This document shows positions 34,410 through 45,769 of a DNA stretch of 64,000 bases, in pieces. This stretch comes from Agrocybe praecox. Lineage: Eukaryota; Basidiomycota; Agaricomycetes; Agaricales; Agrocybaceae. Within the stretch, counting starts at the first letter, position 1, and every line of letters starts with the position of its first letter. The stretch covers positions 3,224,001 to 3,288,000 of the forward strand of contig OZ024841.1 in assembly GCA_964017145.1 (NCBI GenBank). The letters run 5' to 3'. Below the pieces are notes generated by a model. The model did not search any database, had not been told where the DNA came from, and was given only the letters and a program-made list of their open reading frames with translations. Both the position numbers and the translations under genes were made by a program.

Positions 34410-36815
34410 CCCAGTGTAAGTCTATGTCCGATTCATCTTCATCACATCCAACGGCTCACTTTGCTTGCAGTCCCCCCAAGATTCTTCCTCAAGTCACTCC
34501 CACTCACGAGCTGGCGGCGGCGGCGAAGCAGGAGGACGGCACACGTACAACATCATCCCAATGCTCCCGACAGAGCCCACCAGCGCCTCCAACCTCATCC
34601 TATATACGCCAACAGCAACGCCCCACCGTTGCTCTTTCTCCGAAGCAGCGGGACCACCAACAAAGCCAGCCAGCGACCGCACATCCCAACTTGAATCAGT
34701 CCGGCGGGAACCCGATCGCAGCAGCACTTGCCCAGGCACCCATACTGGACGTGTACGCGCACCCGGCTGCCCTAGCTTACGCGGCTGCCCATCCATGCCA
34801 TACGATTCCCAAGTTTGTGCCGTATCTGCTCCTGCAGACCAGCTCGGAACGGTCGGGCTCGGCCTGCATAATCATTGTGGAGAGGAGGTTGCGGTGATGC
34901 CATTAATCAGGAGGGGTAACGTGGACAGTACCGTTAGAACTTAGCATGAGTGAAAATGAGAGGGAAATTAGGGTTTTAAAGGTGTGCTTCTTTCCTCCTA
35001 TCTTTTCCTTTCCTCGTGGGTAGCCCATGGACCATCTTCTTATGTTCAACGCTATCATTCACATATATGACTATTTTTTCTATCCTATGTGGACCTCCAT
35101 TTTCACGTTTTGTTGGCGCCCGCATTTGGGGAAGAGGAGCCGTAGCATACGTTTGCTTTCTATCTTCAAACAACTATTTCTCTTGCTTCCATCTCCAACG
35201 CTAACACAGCTTCCAAAACCCTCTCACTACCCGGTCAATCCCCTAACGAAAAAGGCGACAAGGAGAAGAATGACTATGGAGCATATATGCATATATCCCG
35301 GTCGAATACGATTCGGAGCCGAAGGAACGAGGAATGAGGCAGCCGAGTGGGGGTATGTCCAAGGAATGTACTAGTCCAAGGTTAAGCTTCAGCGCTTCAG
35401 CGGCAGGAGCAGCACCGCCAGCCTATTGTGCACCTGCTGTTCCGACTGCACTACCCTTAACACCAGCATCATCACTTGTGTCGGTTCCTCCTGTCGGAAT
35501 ACTTGCGACAACGGCTCCGGCTCCTACCACGCCGTATCTGCAGTTTCCGCTGGAGCAAACTCGAATACTTCTTTCGTTGGTAAAGCCCAAGGAACGGGCC
35601 ATGAGAAGGGGAAATCCAGCATCGATGGGACCGGCTTGGGGAAGATCTTTGGTGCCAAAGATGCCGGTGCCAACGCGAAAGAGGGAAGTGGGAGTCCGAG
35701 CATCAGTGCTACGCCATGCACTGCGTTGGGCGTTTCTCAGCCAGTTCAGGTGGTAGTTATCACTCCAACTTCGAGCGTTTCGTGCCCTGCACCTCTCACA
35801 TCTGTTCGCAGCAAGACGACAGCTGCTGCTGTACCCACTATGGCTACCACACCCGTTGCATCTTGGTGTCTAGGTGCAGGAATAATGTTACCATGGGCAG
35901 CAGGCACCGCGAACCTCAACGACAGACCTCGACGTCGTCGAACAGGCTCATTGCATTCTATGGGTTCACTTTGTCTTCGTCTTCGCAAGCACAGCCAGCC
36001 ACAGCAGCAGCCACAGCATTCTGTTCCCATCTCATCCGTACGCTCAACTGGGTATCCACTACGGTGCGGTGGATCAAATGACAATTACTACGAGGCCACC
36101 ACTGGAGGTTATGGCCCATGTCAGGAAGGTGGTTGAGAGTATGGGTGTTGAGGCGCAGTCCAACGACGTCGATAAGTGCGGATTACGACTTCCCTATGTG
36201 TCTAGCACGTTCTCACCAATCGTCCAAAGTCGCGTGGGTGTTCCTCCCCCATCATCAGCCGCAGCGTCATCTCATGGGGCCTCGAACACACTGGCATTCG
36301 ATAACGAACATTCCATCGTCGTTAGCGAGCCTCTGCCCTCGACTCGTGGGCTTGTAGCATCTTCTAGCGTCGGCCCTATGACTCCTGTCATGTCGCCTGG
36401 ACAGGGGTGTTCCCTTTCACCAGTGACTCTGTCTCTGGCGCGGTCGGACCGGGATATGGCGATCCATCGCAGGACGGTGGGGATGAAGCTTGAAGTGCGG
36501 TTCAGCGTCGAGCTGACGAGGTTGGATAGGCCGAACGATACGTATAGTTTGGTTGAAGGGAAATTCGAGGATTTACGTTGAGGCAGTACGTGTTCTTTTC
36601 TCTTTTTTCTTCGATTTTTTCTTCGACTTTTTTCTTCATTCTTTTCGATCCGCATGTGTTGCTGGTGTCGATACTGGGCTCGAACATCAACACCTGTCAT
36701 CTCCTTGCTTTTCGTTTTCTCATATTATTACCTTATGTCTGGGTCATCGAACATACAAACTGATGTTTTTTTTTCTGTTTACAGCCGTGCGGACCTTCCG
36801 GCTGCTCGTGCCTAG
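34410..36815 (+). pseudogene. Kinase copy C: dead SNF1/CAMKL-type Ser/Thr kinase
   Basis: Intron 34416-34471 (gtaagt..tgcag) is retained before the N-terminal exon. The best N-terminal frame reads DSSSSHSHSRAGG/RQQQRPTVALSP, NQSGGNP and AHPAALAYAAAHP. The glycine loop is partly deleted and frame-shifted. The VAVK lysine is a methionine (VAVM, near 34895), followed by IRRGNVDSTVR and a stop. A donor remains at 34982 but its acceptor and the whole kinase core are deleted; the sequence resumes in the linker near 35290. The KA1 start EVRFSVELTRLDRPNDTYSL is at ~36493 and stops at 36581. The last exon 36785-36815 (reading RADLPAARA then stop) is preserved after its cag acceptor. Confidence 0.75.
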
Positions 36816-37830
36816 GTAGCGAACGAATGGAATATATATCGTTACAAGCAACTCAGCATCACCAATAATTGACCATCACTTACCCAGGTCTCTAAATCCT
36901 CATCACTCTCCACCATCATCTCCTTATCTTTGTCGTCGTCACCCATCCAGCACCTATGCCTATGCCCATGCCTGAACCATGCCCGTATAAACGCTCACGC
37001 ATATTCAGACTCACGTTCACATTCACAAACTCCTGCAGCGTCGAATACGCACATATACACTCGCACCCTCAACAATCGCCATACCTACCCCACTTTTATA
37101 ACAAATACATAGACTTGCCTGCGCTGCCACGTCAATTCCGTTTTGTAATAGGTGATCTGGTGCGGTAGATAGCTGGTGATCGCAGTCGTGGCCGGTCGAG
37201 GTTTCTTTTCTTTTTTTTTTTTTCGATTTGCTTTTTGCGACGCGTTTGATCTCGGTGTTTTTTTTGATATCTGCGGCCGGATTTTTGTTTTCCAGTCTGT
37301 ATTTCTCCCTTTTTGTGTGTTTTCTCATGTTTCGCTTCGCTTTTCTTTTTCTTTTTCTATCTTTCTTTATCTTTCTTCAATATATGTCTTTGATCTTTTT
37401 TTTTTGTGGAACTTACTGTCCGTTCTCTGTTTTTGTTTCTTTTTTTCCTTCCTTCCTTCCTCTCCTCTAAGAAAATTTATTCGTGTCTGTACTGTAGTTC
37501 GGACTTGGTTTTTTTTCTTTTTCTTCTCTCTCTCGTATATGTTCCATTTCTTTGTTCTCATGATATCTACCATAAATCTGGGCGGAAGGCTTTCATGTTC
37601 TGTTTTCTTCTCGTCGTACTCCCTACTTTCCGTCGTCGGCCTAGGTCAAACCGCCATCGTCATTGTCACCATCATTCCAACACGATTCCTCTTTGCGTAT
37701 AATACACTTACTACTTTTTTTTTCTACTTCTTTTTTTTTTTCATAACCTAATATTTAAATAATTGTCTGATTTGGCGTCTTTATAAACTTATTTTTCACT
37801 TGTCTGAAATTCCACACCACTTCCAAGTTC
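36816..37830 (+). repeat. Kinase 3' flank block, copy C
   Basis: The same flank as copies A, D and E but lacking the gaagatctagcacgtcctgg part (it jumps from the ccacgtc stretch near 37130 to gtgatcgcagtcgtggcc). It ends with the T-rich tract, gtgtctgtactgtagttcgga and cgtataatacacttactac. No gene. Confidence 0.55.
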
Positions 37831-39118
37831 CAACTACCTATACCTCTCCGTCGTTGTTCCTAACTCGATTCACTCTGCTGATCACGATAACCTAACCAAC
37901 GTCTTTCCAATGCCAATCGGCGCCTGCGACGTATATATATATCCTTATTCGAACCAAGTTACAAATTCACCTTGAGAAACAGAAGGACATCGAGTCTTTG
38001 GCGCAAATGATTGTATGACGGTGCGTGGGCCAGCCAGATAAGGTGAAGGCGGACGAAAGACAACAGGGAACGAAAAGTCAGATCTAAAGAAAGATGAGAG
38101 ATGAAGAACGAGACAATATAACGACATACATCCTGCCCTTTGATGTGCATCGTTCGGGGTTCATATGCATATGCATGCATGAGGATCAGGGAGAGCGTTG
38201 CCGCAGAGAAGGACGGAAAAGAGGAGTAAAAATTGATTCGTTAGCGTGATCATGAAGACGGAGAAACGTGGGACCATGGAAGAGAGAGACGTGATTGGAG
38301 AGAGAACCGAAGAGCTGATAAGCCAAACCAAAATGTATCTATTGTAGGAAAGTGTCTTGTACATTATTAAATGGGTACGGATAAAGCAATATGTAAACTG
38401 GAACTGGAAGAAAAGATAACGATGGAGCAAAATGATTGATGCGGATGCGGATGTACAAGGACGAGGACTTGGAGGAAAGCGAAAAGAACCTGAGGAAAGT
38501 GTGAAGAGACGCGGCCGAGAGAAGAGATATAAAAAGGCGAGGCGAATGGGAAAGATATTGACGAAGAAGAGAAGGAAGACGAGTCGCAAGTAAATTGACA
38601 AAGGGTGGAAGAAAATAAGAGGGTGTTCTGATGAAAGTGAGACCACGGATACTGCAAATGGGAAGGCATTGATCGAGGTATGTGCAGGATATCATGAGTG
38701 CGACAACAGTGCGTTCAAGAGACAGTTCACCAGAGATTGAGCGAGAACGACGAGTGGGGCGAACACAAAAGCAAAGGGCAAACAAGAAAATCGAGGCGAG
38801 GCCCAGAAAGGACCTAATCTTACTATTTGTGTCGTTCGATAATCTCTCCATGTTGCAAAGATCAAAGGAATACAGCGAGAGAAGGAAGGAAAAGATAATT
38901 GACACCGCTAAAACATTTAGGTGATTATGAAAGCAGTAGATAGGAAGGGAAGGAATGCAACACGATGAAATCGGACAGCATTGAACGGCCCTGCGTCACG
39001 GAAGGGAGAGGGAGGGCAGTGCAGAAGGGACTATGACCGGATAGGAGCCCAGTCATGCACACGACAGCAAGGGTAAAGATGGAAAAGCGGGGAAGGGACT
39101 AAGGTACGGTCCCGAACG
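37831..39118. repeat. Purine-rich arm before M7
   Basis: A purine-rich + strand arm after a short 37.85-37.95 kb transition. It shares tgcatcgttcggggttcatatgcatatgcat with other arm starts, gattgatgcggatgcggatgtacaaggacgaggact, and gagattgagcgagaacgacgagtggggcgaacac. It is close to 61.74-62.3 kb. No gene. Confidence 0.5.
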
Positions 39119-39163
39119 TTTTGATCCGAGCCCTAACCCGATATGGCATCGCGTATGTTCGTC
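39119..39163 (+). repeat. M element 7, class 2b type
   Basis: TTTTGATCCGAGCCCTAACC, then cgatatggcatcgcgtatgttcgtc. The lead-in ggtacggtcccgaacg is shared only with M element 9. Confidence 0.8.
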
Positions 39164-40148
39164 ATTATTTTGTCTCTCCTTCCTCTCCCTCAAATCTTTT
39201 CTTCAAGTTTCGTCCTTGACATTACTAATTCTACGCGTCCAGTTGCTATACGGAGGTTTCACCCGAGAAATCAATAATAGAAGGGCGTACATGATTGAAA
39301 ACAGCGGGATGGAATTAAAGGACACAATGTTTATAGCGAGGGATGTACACACTGAGTTCGTATGGCTTTTTGGTACGTGTCGTCCTTCACTCTCTGCACG
39401 CTGATCTGTTACAAATTCTAGGGATGGCAACCGTTTCTCGATTCTCCGTCGTTGCCTCTATCTCTCCTGCCTCTTCATTTAAAGTTTCTATCTCATGGGC
39501 CCACTTCCGCTTACTGGCGTCCTTTGCCACAATTATGCATTGGCATTCTATTCTCTCCCTGTTGTTCTCTCTTGCCCTACAGTAAACGTCGTACACCTCC
39601 CATCTTGCCTTCTGTCTCTCGAACTCCCGGCACCACCTCGGCATCTGAAGTACTGAATGATACACGTCCGTAGGGCCATTGGAGAAGGTAGTGGAAAGAC
39701 TCAAGGACGAACATGAAACGAACTGAACTCAAATCGAATGGAAGGAAATATTCTTAGCGACCTACGGCGTGTATGAGTGTTTGTACTAGTGTGTCTTGCC
39801 CGTCGCTCGTTCTTATCACATTCCTCTACTGTGCTATCAATCACTAACCCTCCGTTCTTTTCCCACTGTGTATGAGCTCCGAGTCCATTGTTTTTTCCGT
39901 CCTTTTCTCGCTCACTCTCTGCCTCTCCAAACCTCTCCATCCTCTCGTACAACTGACGAGCTGATACCATGTACGATTGCCAAGAGCAATCGGAAATAGA
40001 CGAATACACGCTCAAAATGTGCTATCTTGGATTGACGCAATGGCTATGTTATATCAGATACGATTTCATTTCTTTTGTCCTCGCGCCTCCCAATTCTAGC
40101 CTGTTTCTCTTGGTCCGTTCACTTCTTCCCCTCTCTCTTTGCTTCGCT
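39164..40148 (+). repeat. Class 2b arm, truncated at the membrane-protein gene
   Basis: Closely follows 50976-51950 (tctctccttcctctccctcaaatctt, cgtatggctttttggtacgtgtcgtccttc, ctcacgggcccacttccgcttactggcgtcc-like text, tcctcgcgcctcccaattctagc). Similarity stops near 40135, within about 15 bp of the stop codon of the membrane-protein gene. It carries the empty hAT target site (cactctctgcacgctg, ~39393-39408). Confidence 0.6.
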
Positions 40149-41372
40149 TTACGGGTAGTTCTTGAGTACTGCCTCCTCAATATTCGAAGTTAGGTCTGTC
40201 ACTGAATTATCCACATATTTGTCTTTGTGTAGTGACAGACGAGCAACCATGAGTGTGGGTGCAAATGCCTGGGCACAATATTGAGATCAAATGAGACATG
40301 ATAGAAGAAACAGGATCACTCAGCAGAGTTTCATACCGTTATAATCACCGAGATACCATTCGTATATGACAGTCCGTTCTCGACTGTGTTTTGCAACGTC
40401 CCGGAGAAATTTCCTGAGTCCATCAAATCCAATGCACCTTGAGAGATATTCGAAAGGGAATATAACGCGGAGGATTGGATTATGATATCTATGATATGCG
40501 CATATCGCCTCCAAGCACGTATTTGCAGTTTTGTCGAGAAATAAATGTGGGACCCAATCGCTAGCGTTGCTATGACGCTCATCGCGGCTGTGACGCAGCT
40601 GATGGTTCCCTGTACGATATTATTCTTGCGTGCAAATTGGTCTGTATTAAAGCTCGGAAGGGTATTGATCAGCGCGTTTGTGACAATGCCTGTGGCTGCT
40701 ATGACTGGAAGATATTTGAGTAGCCATATTCCAATGTGGAACAGAGTAAACACACCTATTTCAGCCACGAATAGACAGGCAAGTGCTATTCGGAGATATC
40801 GATGTTGTACTAGAATATGCCAGCAGCGCCAAATCTAGAGCGGAAAATGTTAGCAGTAAGCCCGTTATGAAGTGAATTAGTTATATTTACCAGCAAGGCG
40901 TCTGCAAGAATTTGACCTATTGTGAATAACACCGCTGGTAGAATGTTCAACGCGGGATTGATGAGGGGCCCGAAGCCATTACTCGTGAGAAAGATATCGT
41001 TGACATTAGTCGAGGAAATGACGAAGGATATGGTTGTTGAATACCAATCCACGACCACCTGTGACGCTGTGATAGCAACAAGAAGGGTGAGAGTATAGGA
41101 AATAAAGCTTCTGGAGTGGGATTTCGATGCTATGTGAAAGCTAGTGGTCAGATTTATGCTCAGTTCTGGTGTACCTGACGTACTATAGACTCGAATTGCA
41201 AAGAAGTAAAACCCAAAATACCCCCCTGTCGTCTTTCCATCAGTAATTGCCTTTTATAATTGCCAGAAGGTCCTCTACCTGATAAGTATAAAAACAAAAG
41301 AGTAGAGTTGATGTTCGCGCTGATAGATGATTTCTGCAAAGATAGAGGGAAAATGTCGTCCAAGGAAGACAT
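40149..41372 (-). CDS. Multi-pass membrane protein with DALLIWRC motif, 4 exons
   Basis: Predicted 348-residue integral membrane protein. Exons 41279-41372, 40891-41225, 40337-40834 and 40149-40268; introns 53, 56 and 68 bp with GTAGAG..CAG, GTAAAT..TAG and GTATGA..CAG; total 1047 bp, in frame. It starts MSSLDDIFPLSLQ. Hydrophobic segments lie near residues 22-44, 72-92, 122-142, 158-182, 183-205, 218-240 and 255-275. DALLIWRC (140-147) closes the third long segment, and PTLMVAR (313-319) sits in exon 4 before a hydrophilic tail. Proteins of this layout are numerous and uncharacterised in Agaricomycetes; whether they are receptors or transporters is unknown. It is the only single-copy, undamaged non-NACHT gene in the window and lies between two class 2 arms. 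Confidence 0.87.
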
Positions 41373-42430
41373 ATCGAGCTTTATGTGGGCTTGTAGCGAG
41401 ACCTGTGGGCTTTTTGTGATCTTATGTACGATTTCCCCTTGCTTCCTCGAGCTAATATTTATATTGATCTCATGGGATTATGCTGTTTGTTCCCGGGTAC
41501 CGACTTAAAGCCCGCTAAGGAATAATTCAATTACTTGCCACCAAAGGACAGATACTTCCGTTATTAACTTCGCTACGAGTATGGTTACGCACGATGTATC
41601 ATAGGAACCGGAACTCATTGCTCATCTTATGATATATATCGCAATCCAAATATTCCAAGCTCACTGCGGACATTGATTGTCGATAACTGTGGAGGATGAT
41701 CTCCTTGTTCCCTGGCCCGCAATCAAACACATACACTCAATAGTTCACAACCGTCAGACTCAAGGCCTATGCATCAACCATCACTGCACTCAGTGCCAAC
41801 CTAGTAGCACGGTGTAGTCGTTTTTTCAGTGATGCAATTCGTTTTCCAAATTTGTTTTTCTTGTAGACCACTCATACTATCTCAAAGTAATTCGAGCATG
41901 TAGAAGTCGTCCAAATATCTAACTTGACCGTATGTGCTATTACGAAAAGTTCTCGTCTCTGTTTCCACCAAGCTGTTGTTCGTTCTACAGTGTATCAAAT
42001 GATGCATCAAAAGTTATAGGCTATAATCTGATGTCATTTTCTTACTCACTCTAAAGGACGAATACTTCCAATATTAAACACCGCAGGTACGTTGTATAAT
42101 TCCATAGTATCATTAATTGTATGGTCCAACAAGATGCATCGTAGGAACTGGGACCTTTGCTTACGTGACCTTCTGATATATATCACGATGCGAATCCACC
42201 AAAGTACCATTTCGTCCTACTAGTACTAGACCTTCCACCAGATTTTGTATGGGACCCTTCACGAATCAAGACTAACGTGTTTCTTGCGTCGCAATATAGC
42301 ATCTCCTGAGGAGGATTTTATATACTAGGTTGAGATGCAAACGTTCTGAAAAGGAGGCAGGCACGAACTTGGAAGTTGGAAACAAATTGATGACGCGACC
42401 CGATATTTGAAGCATTGAATGGTACGAGTC
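41373..42430. other. Upstream region of the membrane-protein gene
   Basis: Single-copy sequence apart from the internal duplication listed separately (41545-41660 and 42052-42215). A cttatgtacgatttcccc stretch and AT-rich runs are present, but no defined promoter motif could be called. Class 2 similarity resumes only in the last ~35 bp (ttgaagcattgaatggtacgagtcgaatttctc). Confidence 0.4.
41545..42215. repeat. Imperfect direct duplication, units at 41545-41660 and 42052-42215
   Basis: Both units begin aaggac(a)gaatacttcc..tattaa, continue with a c-g-c-a-g-g/gagta-cg section, then (g)atg(t/c)atc(a/g)taggaac(c/t)gg(a/g)ac, and end with ct(t/c)(a/c)tgatatatatc(g/a)c(a/g)at..aatcca. They lie about 507 bp apart with indels between them. 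This is an old local duplication upstream of the membrane-protein gene. Confidence 0.6.
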
Positions 42431-42439
42431 GAATTTCTC

Positions 42440-43705
42440 GGGCACACATCTTTTAGCGCGAGCGCGAGCGAGACGAGCGAGCATCAGCGCGACATAAGCG
42501 AGCCAAAGTGTGACATAAGCGAGCAAAGTGTGACATCAGCGACCACAAGCGAGGACTGGCGCGACTTCCGCGACCACAAGCGCGACATCAACAAGCACCA
42601 GCGCGACATCAGCGAGTGTGCCAGCAAGCTCATTAGCGAGCTTGAAAACGTAAGTAAGGTGGTTATAATTAAATGGTAGTGTACTATCACTAAGTAATTA
42701 CTACGATATAAATTTTGTATAATTTGCTTAATTTCAACTTAATTTACTTTTTACGCGGGTATGATCTTTTTGTATTTTTTTAAAACAAGATATAGATTAA
42801 ATTAAATTTTTTGACATTATCTCGGAGGTGATGGCGCACCATGAACATCATATATAGGAACACAATTATCAAGTGATAGGTTGGCTTCTTGAATTCCCTG
42901 ACTGTATGGTGGTCGAAAATATTGATAAACATATTTAAGAAATCCCTATGAGACGTGGATGGCATGTAGTAATAAACATTCAATAAACATTAAATGAGCA
43001 TAATCATATTTTATAAGTGTAGATTTAAAATTTGCCGCCTTGCGCGATAATCACCTCAATATGGAACTTCATCAATCTGAGTTGCGTGAAGCTGCGTAGA
43101 CAACTATAAACTGGCGCGACTCTAAAGAACAAGCGAGACATTAGCGAGTACAAGCGAGTCACACGCGAGTCACAAGCGAGAGCAAGCGAGACGCGAGCGA
43201 GCACAAGCGAGACACTCGCGCGCATCAGCGAGACATCAGCGAGGCATTAGCGAGGCACTCGCGAGAATCAGCGAGAACTTGGAACATGTTTAAGACAATT
43301 TCGTCTAAAATAGTGTTGTGTTGACCTTTTTGTACGTTCTAAAAGATATATTCAACATACTTACTACTGCCTGACGGTCTCTGAAACTTGAAACATCTTT
43401 TGGGGCCAAAATCAGACCCGGGCCGACTGACTTGGTCCATATTTGGTGTAATTTGAAGACATAGATAGGCGCACAAACTGTACCACCCGCTCTGCTGCTT
43501 CAAAATTTTACATGAAGCTACCTATGATATGACTCTCCATTTATAAATTATTTTTAAGCTAGTATATATCACGAATATTTACAAAAGCGACTCGAAGTCG
43601 TGCATGTAATGTATTCAAACTCCGACACTGGCGCGGATTAGCGAGGCGCTTGTGAAAAAAGCGAACTCGCTCGCTCGCTTGGGTCTCGCTGATTTCCTTT
43701 TGCCC
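42440..43705. mobile_element. Non-autonomous element, GGGCA ends, 9-bp TSD, GCGAG repeats
   Basis: The element begins GGGCACACATC and ends CCTTTTGCCC, so the termini are short inverted repeats (GGGCA/TGCCC). GAATTTCTC is duplicated exactly at 42431-42439 and 43706-43714. The undisturbed site, gtcgaatttctccgtaggctc, is present once at 22342-22362 in a sister class 2 arm. Subterminal clusters of AGCGAG/GCGAC words (42455-42645, 43110-43290, 43625-43690) surround an AT-rich core (42650-43060). A 9-bp duplication points to a Mutator-like transposase acting in trans; no transposase is encoded. The family is not one I recognise. Confidence 0.8.
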
Positions 43706-43714
43706 GAATTTCTC

Positions 43715-44700
43715 CGTAGGCTCTTCGGAGAAGGTTCACTGGTTGAAACGAATCCAAGAACATATGGCAAACAAACCGAACGGAATCGACTCGAGTGGAG
43801 AGAAATACTTGTACTGACTTATGGCGTACACGCGATGGGAGCACCTGTGTGAGTGAGTTTTGCTCGTCGCTCGCTCAGATCATATTCCTCAATTTTTCTG
43901 TCAGTTGTGCGCGGCACTCTCCTTTCCTCGCTCAGAGCTCCAACTGAATCACCCGTTCTTTTCTCTCGCTCACTATACCACCAAGAGACCTCGTCGCGAG
44001 TTTGAAGGAGAGGAGAGCTAGGGAAAATATATCTGGCAAAACGAAGGTATCAGCCTCGTTAATCTAAGTCAACGTACTTCGAGCGTGTTTTTGTCTGTTT
44101 TTCGTCGCTCTTGCCAAATAGTACATGCTATTAGCTCTTCAGTTTCTTCGCCACTTCCTTTTTGTTCGCTATCCCCTCTTGCTCTTCCTACCTTTCCACC
44201 CTCATCCCCACTCCGCGCCACTCGTTATCCATACCATCGTAGGTGGCCTGCCGTCTCATACTACTCTATGCCCTCTTGCGTCTCGCATCTTTTGTCTCCT
44301 CCTCTCGCCCTCCGTCTCTCGAACTTCCAAATCTAAGATCTCAGTGCGTGTCATCCCTCTCACATTCCCTGTTTTCTTTCTATTCGATTCCATAGCTATC
44401 TTTCTGCATTATTTTCCCTTTCCTCTCTTCTCCCCGTTCTTCCCATTTTGTTTTCTCGTCTATCCTGGATCCCTCACTCCATACCTTCACTCGTTTTACT
44501 TCCTTCTACTCCCCTTCCTTCTCTCCCTCCCCCTCGTCCGCCCCTTCACGTCTTTTCTTCCGGTACCTTTTATTTTGACGACGACGACACAGACCCCGGT
44601 GCAATACAGAAACGATATAGGTTTTAGGCCTCATTATCGAGATCATCACTCATTGGCTTTGGTCTCGTACGTACGCACGCACTGAAAGCACACAAATAAT
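43715..44700 (+). repeat. Class 2 arm, distal part, beyond the GGGCA element
   Basis: Continues the arm interrupted at 42439 and follows 22353-23345 closely (ccgtaggctctt, gaaacgaatccaagaaca, gcaaacaaaccgaacggaatcgactcgagtgg, the ttcgctatcccc run, gaaacgatataggttttaggcctcat). Its proximal ~500 bp, including M, are missing. The internal block at 43980-44142 is inverted. Confidence 0.6.
43980..44142. repeat. Invertible segment, inverted orientation
   Basis: The reverse-complement counterpart of 22628-22781: left edge accaccaagagacctcgtcgcgag, right edge gctattagctcttcagtttcttcgcc. Both outer flanks remain in the common orientation, so the change is a true inversion and not a rearranged insertion. 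Confidence 0.75.
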
Positions 44701-45488
44701 GTAAAGATAAAAATATTAAAATACGAAAACATGCATCGTGTTTAGTTATAAATGATTGAATTAGAACAAATCAATGAAGGGGAAAAAATGACGAGCGAAT
44801 TTGAAGGCAGAATGCCACGCGATGACGACGACGTGGGATGCGGGATGCATCGACGAGATATGGATGGGGAAGGGGAAAGAGAAATAGTAGGCAATAGGGA
44901 GGAACGAAAGAAAGGACAAAAGGAAGTAGAAGAGACTGAGAGAAGGATGGGTAGAAGTAGCGGGCGTGTAAAATGTAAAGCATTAAATATTCTATGATGC
45001 ATCGAACATCGAACATTGTGGGATGGTTGCAGTTGAAGGAGGATCAGGAAAGACACCGGAAGCAGAAGATTGGGAGAGCACCTTTGTTCGGCTGGAGGAC
45101 AGCGAGACGTGAGACACGGATGGGAGAAGAACGGAATATAGCGAAGTTGATGGTCATGGTATGGAGGCCGGACAGAGAGGTAATTGATGTATCAGAGGAT
45201 AATCAATAAATTGCAGAAGGCAAACACGATGCGGGGCGGGAAAGTCGATAGAAGGGCAGAATGGGACGGACCGAGAGGGCGATGAATATAGAAGATGCGA
45301 ATATGCACAAAAGACGACGACAATGAGAGAGGTAAAATTATAGTCAGAGAGGTGGGAAGAGAGAGAGTAAAATGAGAAAGAAGTCACCGAAGGACAAAGA
45401 GAGACGAATAACTTCACCAAATAGCGACGACGGCGAATGAACGACGGAAGGACAGACATGAGTGGACGGTCCGACGGAAAGACACCGG
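44701..45488. repeat. Purine-rich arm before M8
   Basis: A purine-rich + strand arm, sister of 23346-24258 (catcgaacattgtgggatggttgca, gggcgggaaagtcgatagaagggcagaatgggacgga, tgagaaagaagtcaccgaagg). No gene. Confidence 0.55.
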
Positions 45489-45533
45489 TTTTGATCCGAA
45501 CCCTAACCCGAAATGGCATCACGTACGTTCGTA
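45489..45533 (+). repeat. M element 8, upstream of kinase copy D
   Basis: TTTTGATCCGAACCCTAACC, then cgaaatggcatcacgtacgttcgtat. Lead-in ggtccgacggaaagacaccgg. Confidence 0.8.
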
Positions 45534-45769
45534 TTCGAATATCGACCATAAGCTTGACTTTTCCTTCCGTTTTCTCAACTATTTTCTTTGATCTGAATCC
45601 TACGCGTCAAGTTGCTGAATGCGCGAGTCATTGGACGAAATGTATGAAAGCATCGGAGGACGCGCATCAAAAGAAACGACACGACACATAACGAAGGCAA
45701 ACGACGAAGATGGAGGATATTGATGGGGAGGACGGAGTAATATGGGAGTGAGACGGTGGCACAGAAAGT

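Noticed and set aside
42780..42983. Possible transposase fragment inside the GGGCA element
   Set aside because: A 67-codon AT-rich frame with no DDE-type or zinc-finger motif; nothing supports a transposase.
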